This document shows positions 61,959-64,000 of a stretch of 64,000 nt of DNA, one piece after another; position 1 is the stretch's first letter, and each line of letters starts with the position of its first letter. This DNA is from Rhizobium sp. RU36D (lineage in GTDB: Bacteria > Pseudomonadota > Alphaproteobacteria > Rhizobiales > Rhizobiaceae). The stretch is taken from positions 124,001-188,000 of the forward strand of contig NZ_FWXU01000002.1 of assembly GCF_900176345.1 (NCBI RefSeq), written 5' to 3'. The position numbers and the translations under genes were made by a program. The notes beneath the pieces were generated by a model. That model had not been told where the DNA came from, did no database searches, and worked only from the letters and a program-made list of their open reading frames with translations.

Positions 61959-63059
61959 ATGGACCTCACCAGCTACAGAACCCTTGGAAACTCGGGATTG
62001 ATTGTCAGCCCCCTTGCCCTGGGCACCATGACCTTCGGCGCGGGACGCTGGGGCACGAGCCGGGAAGTCTCCCGCGGCCTGTTCGACGCCTATGTCTCGG
62101 CAGGGGGCAATTTCATCGATACGGCCGACATCTATTCCGGCGGCGCCAGCGAGGAGATGCTTGGCGAATTCGTGTCGGAAAGCGGAAGCCGGGATCGTCT
62201 GGTTATCGCCACGAAAAGCGGCTTCTCCCGTGGGGGATCGACCCCGCTATGGGCCGGTAACGGGGCAAAGAACATTCGCCTTGGCATCGAGGGGTCGCTG
62301 AAGCGCATGCGCACCGACTACATCGATATGTACTGGATCCATGTGTGGGATAGGACCACCCCCTGCGAGGAGGTTCTCCAGACGCTGGCCGAGGCCGTGC
62401 GGTCGGGCAAGATCCTCCATTATGGCTTTTCAAACACCCCCGCCTGGTATGTCTCAAGGATCGCGACCCTGGCGGAGGCTCACGGCCTGCCGCGCCCCAT
62501 CGGCCTGCAATATGCCTATTCGCTGATCGAGCGCGGCGTGGAACTTGACCTGCTGCCGGCTGGACGAGAACTGGGGCTGGGCCTGGTACCCTGGAGCCCG
62601 CTGGCGGCCGGCCTTCTGACAGGGAAATACGGTCGCGAAAAGATCGCCGACGCGAACCGGGCAGCCGCGATGCCGGACGCAGCCAGCGAGACACGCGACA
62701 ACGGCAGCGACGGCCGCCTGAACGGCGACAACCCCTTTGGCGGCATGCTGTTTACCGAGCGCAACTTCGATATTGTCGATGTGCTGAAGTCGGTGGCTTC
62801 GGATATTGGGCGAACGCCGGCGGAGGTCGCGCTCGCCTGGGTCGCCAACCGGCCGGGCGTGTCCTCCGTGCTGATCGGCGCCAGCCGGGTCGAGCAGTTG
62901 CAACACAATATCGGCTCCCTAGACATCACCTTGGATGACGATCAGCGTCGCAAGTTGGAGGAGGCCACGGCCCTGCCTGCTATCAACCCCTATTTCATCT
63001 TCCAGCTGCCGATGGAAATTCTCTTCGGGACCGATGTGCGGCGCTGGAGCCGAGGCTGA
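61959..63059 (+). CDS. Aldo/keto reductase
   Basis: The 366-residue TIM-barrel enzyme has FIDTADIYSGGASEEMLG (catalytic Asp and Tyr), VIATKSGF (Lys) and IDMYWIHVWD (His). The LGLVPWSPLAAGLLTGKY segment and NRPGVSSVLIGASRVEQLQHNIG are cofactor-binding features of the YghZ/AKR14-like branch. It uses NADPH to reduce aldehydes or methylglyoxal. The ATG at 61959 follows CAGGAGCGG. Confidence 0.92.
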   Translation: MDLTSYRTLGNSGLIVSPLALGTMTFGAGRWGTSREVSRGLFDAYVSAGGNFIDTADIYSGGASEEMLGEFVSESGSRDRLVIATKSGFSRGGSTPLWAGNGAKNIRLGIEGSLKRMRTDYIDMYWIHVWDRTTPCEEVLQTLAEAVRSGKILHYGFSNTPAWYVSRIATLAEAHGLPRPIGLQYAYSLIERGVELDLLPAGRELGLGLVPWSPLAAGLLTGKYGREKIADANRAAAMPDAASETRDNGSDGRLNGDNPFGGMLFTERNFDIVDVLKSVASDIGRTPAEVALAWVANRPGVSSVLIGASRVEQLQHNIGSLDITLDDDQRRKLEEATALPAINPYFIFQLPMEILFGTDVRRWSRG

Positions 63060-63068
63060 GCAGCGCTG

Positions 63069-63818
63069 CTACACGGCTGGAAGCGAGAATTCCGCCAGCA
63101 GCGGAAGGTGATCCGAGGCGACACGGGCAAGCGGGGTCATGACCGGTGCAAGCTCCAGGAGCTCAATTCCCTCGGTGTGAAAGACATGGTCGAGACGCAG
63201 CAGCGGGAAACCAGACGGAAACGTCGCCCGCATGCGACGCACATCGCCGGTGCGAAGCCGTGAGGCAAGCTTTCGGAACGCCTGGGAGCGTGGCACTGCG
63301 TTGAAATCGCCTGTCACGATGGTCGGCACCCCTTTGCAAGCGTCACTGTCCAGCCAATCCGGTCCGAGCAATTCGTCGGCCTGCAGCAGCCTTTCGCGGC
63401 GACGCAGGCCGAAATGGGTGTTAAAGATATTTACCTCCCGTCCTGCCACCGTAACCCTGACCCAGATTGCGCCGCGCGTTTCTCCGATAGAGGGCAGCGC
63501 CTGCGACCTGACCGTCACGGAGGGCAGAGCCGTCAGGATGGCGTCACCATATTGTTCGTCTTCCACATGCAGGGCCGGATGGAAATGCGAGGTCATCCGG
63601 ACTTCGGCAGCAATGGCCTCCGCCTGATCCACAAGACCGGTGCGCAATCGCCCGACATCAAGTTCCTGCAGGGCGATGATGTCGGCATTGCAGCTCGCAA
63701 TCACCTTTGCAATCCGGGCGACATCAAGCCGCCGGTCGCGACCGATGCAGCTATGGACATTATAGGTGAGCAGCCGCAATCGATGCGGGGCTGGGGCGAT
63801 GGAAGGCTGGTCTGTCAT
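63069..63818 (-). CDS. Endonuclease/exonuclease/phosphatase-family protein (YbhP-like)
   Basis: The 249-residue product has EEP motifs: LLTYNVHSC, IALQELDVGR (metal glutamate), NTHFGLRRRERLLQ, VTGDFNAVP and VASDHLPLLAEF with the Asp-His pair. These residues bind a divalent metal and hydrolyse phosphodiesters. The start at 63818 has a weak ribosome site; in-frame ATGs at 63854 and 63914 exist. In E. coli the related YbhP sits beside cardiolipin synthase ClsB and YbhN; the partial gene divergent from it may be the YbhN-like partner. Confidence 0.85.
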   Translation of the reverse strand: MTDQPSIAPAPHRLRLLTYNVHSCIGRDRRLDVARIAKVIASCNADIIALQELDVGRLRTGLVDQAEAIAAEVRMTSHFHPALHVEDEQYGDAILTALPSVTVRSQALPSIGETRGAIWVRVTVAGREVNIFNTHFGLRRRERLLQADELLGPDWLDSDACKGVPTIVTGDFNAVPRSQAFRKLASRLRTGDVRRMRATFPSGFPLLRLDHVFHTEGIELLELAPVMTPLARVASDHLPLLAEFSLPAV

Positions 63819-63852
63819 GGGGTGGGGAACCCTTCGCCCGCAGTTTCGTTCC

Positions 63853-64000
63853 ATGGTCTCAACAGAGCTGCGAGACCAGATGTACAAGCGCCTATTCCTG
63901 AAACTCATCGCCATCCTGGCAGTCGGTGTAGCAGCATACCTGCTTTACAACACGCTGAAGGAATATACCTGGGACGAAATCTACACCGCGTTGCGATCGA
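63853..64000 (+). CDS. N-terminus of a membrane protein (UPF0104/YbhN-like), truncated by window
   Basis: An open frame starts at ATG 63853 (or the in-frame ATG 63880) and runs off the right edge. The visible part reads as a short basic tail, one hydrophobic helix (KLIAILAVGVAAYLLY) and the segment LKEYTWDEIYTAL, which resembles the start of UPF0104/lysylphosphatidylglycerol-synthase-like membrane proteins. Adjacency to an EEP-family gene agrees with the YbhP-YbhN pairing. The identification rests on about 45 residues. Confidence 0.4.
   Translation, partial: MVSTELRDQMYKRLFLKLIAILAVGVAAYLLYNTLKEYTWDEIYTALRS

Overview
The window is GC-rich, densely packed bacterial DNA. It reads as an alphaproteobacterium of the Rhizobiales, most likely a Rhizobiaceae-like soil or plant-associated organism. 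This is inferred from gene content (many ABC and TRAP transporters, GntR/LacI/MarR regulators, catabolic operons), codon bias and a rhizobial-style palindromic intergenic repeat; no 16S or housekeeping marker is present. No rRNA, tRNA, CRISPR array, transposase or phage gene was seen. The content is almost entirely accessory catabolism, as on a chromid, a large plasmid or a variable chromosomal arm.

Layout. 1-4941: end of a TRAP transporter (DctQ, DctM), an FMN reductase, a GntR/FCD regulator, a RidA-like protein lacking the usual arginine, and two SDR dehydrogenases. 4991-5105: a repeat made of four consecutive perfect hairpins. 5221-34027: a 29-kb divergon of 26 genes read outward from one short intergenic region (18265-18480). 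The left arm (11 genes, minus strand) encodes two DUF4438-like paralogues, an Ldh-family dehydrogenase, a metal-ligand-depleted M24 hydrolase, two amidohydrolases, an aminotransferase, an unrecognised TIM-barrel-like protein, two oligopeptide-type ABC ATPases and an M14 carboxypeptidase. The right arm (15 genes, plus strand) encodes an M32 carboxypeptidase, a second aminotransferase, a VOC protein, an AstE/AspA-family hydrolase, PuuE-like and AllA-like ureide enzymes, a GntR regulator, an epimerase, two Gfo/Idh dehydrogenases, two solute-binding proteins, two permeases and a DapA-family aldolase. The ATPases in the left arm and the binding proteins and permeases in the right arm together make one importer. 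I read the divergon as a dedicated uptake and breakdown system for a nitrogen-rich amide, ureide or peptide-like compound whose identity I cannot name.

34077-38714: a LacI regulator with two palindromic operators controls a LeuC/LeuD-type hydro-lyase and an iron-dependent alcohol dehydrogenase. 39251-48750: a MarR regulator, an IacB-like small protein, an IacA-like flavin monooxygenase, an IacE-like SDR and a flavin reductase resemble part of the indole-3-acetic acid (auxin) degradation module. They are followed by an SsuABC-type transporter with two permeases, an opine-dehydrogenase-family protein and a 3-hydroxyacyl-CoA dehydrogenase. An inverted repeat (TTACGGTA-N4-TACCGTAA and degenerate copies) occurs three times, between iacB and iacA and before the transporter, which ties transporter and enzymes into one putative regulon.

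49147-64000: a DUF475/TerC-family membrane protein behind a possibly structured leader, a DUF1206 protein, a cytochrome b561, a caa3-type cytochrome oxidase operon (CoxB with haem c, a CoxA-CoxC fusion, a small membrane protein, CtaG), a YdeP/FdhF-type molybdoenzyme convergent with it, an arsR-arsC-acr3 arsenic operon, a LysR regulator divergent from an aldo/keto reductase, an endonuclease/exonuclease/phosphatase-family protein, and the start of a membrane protein cut by the window end.
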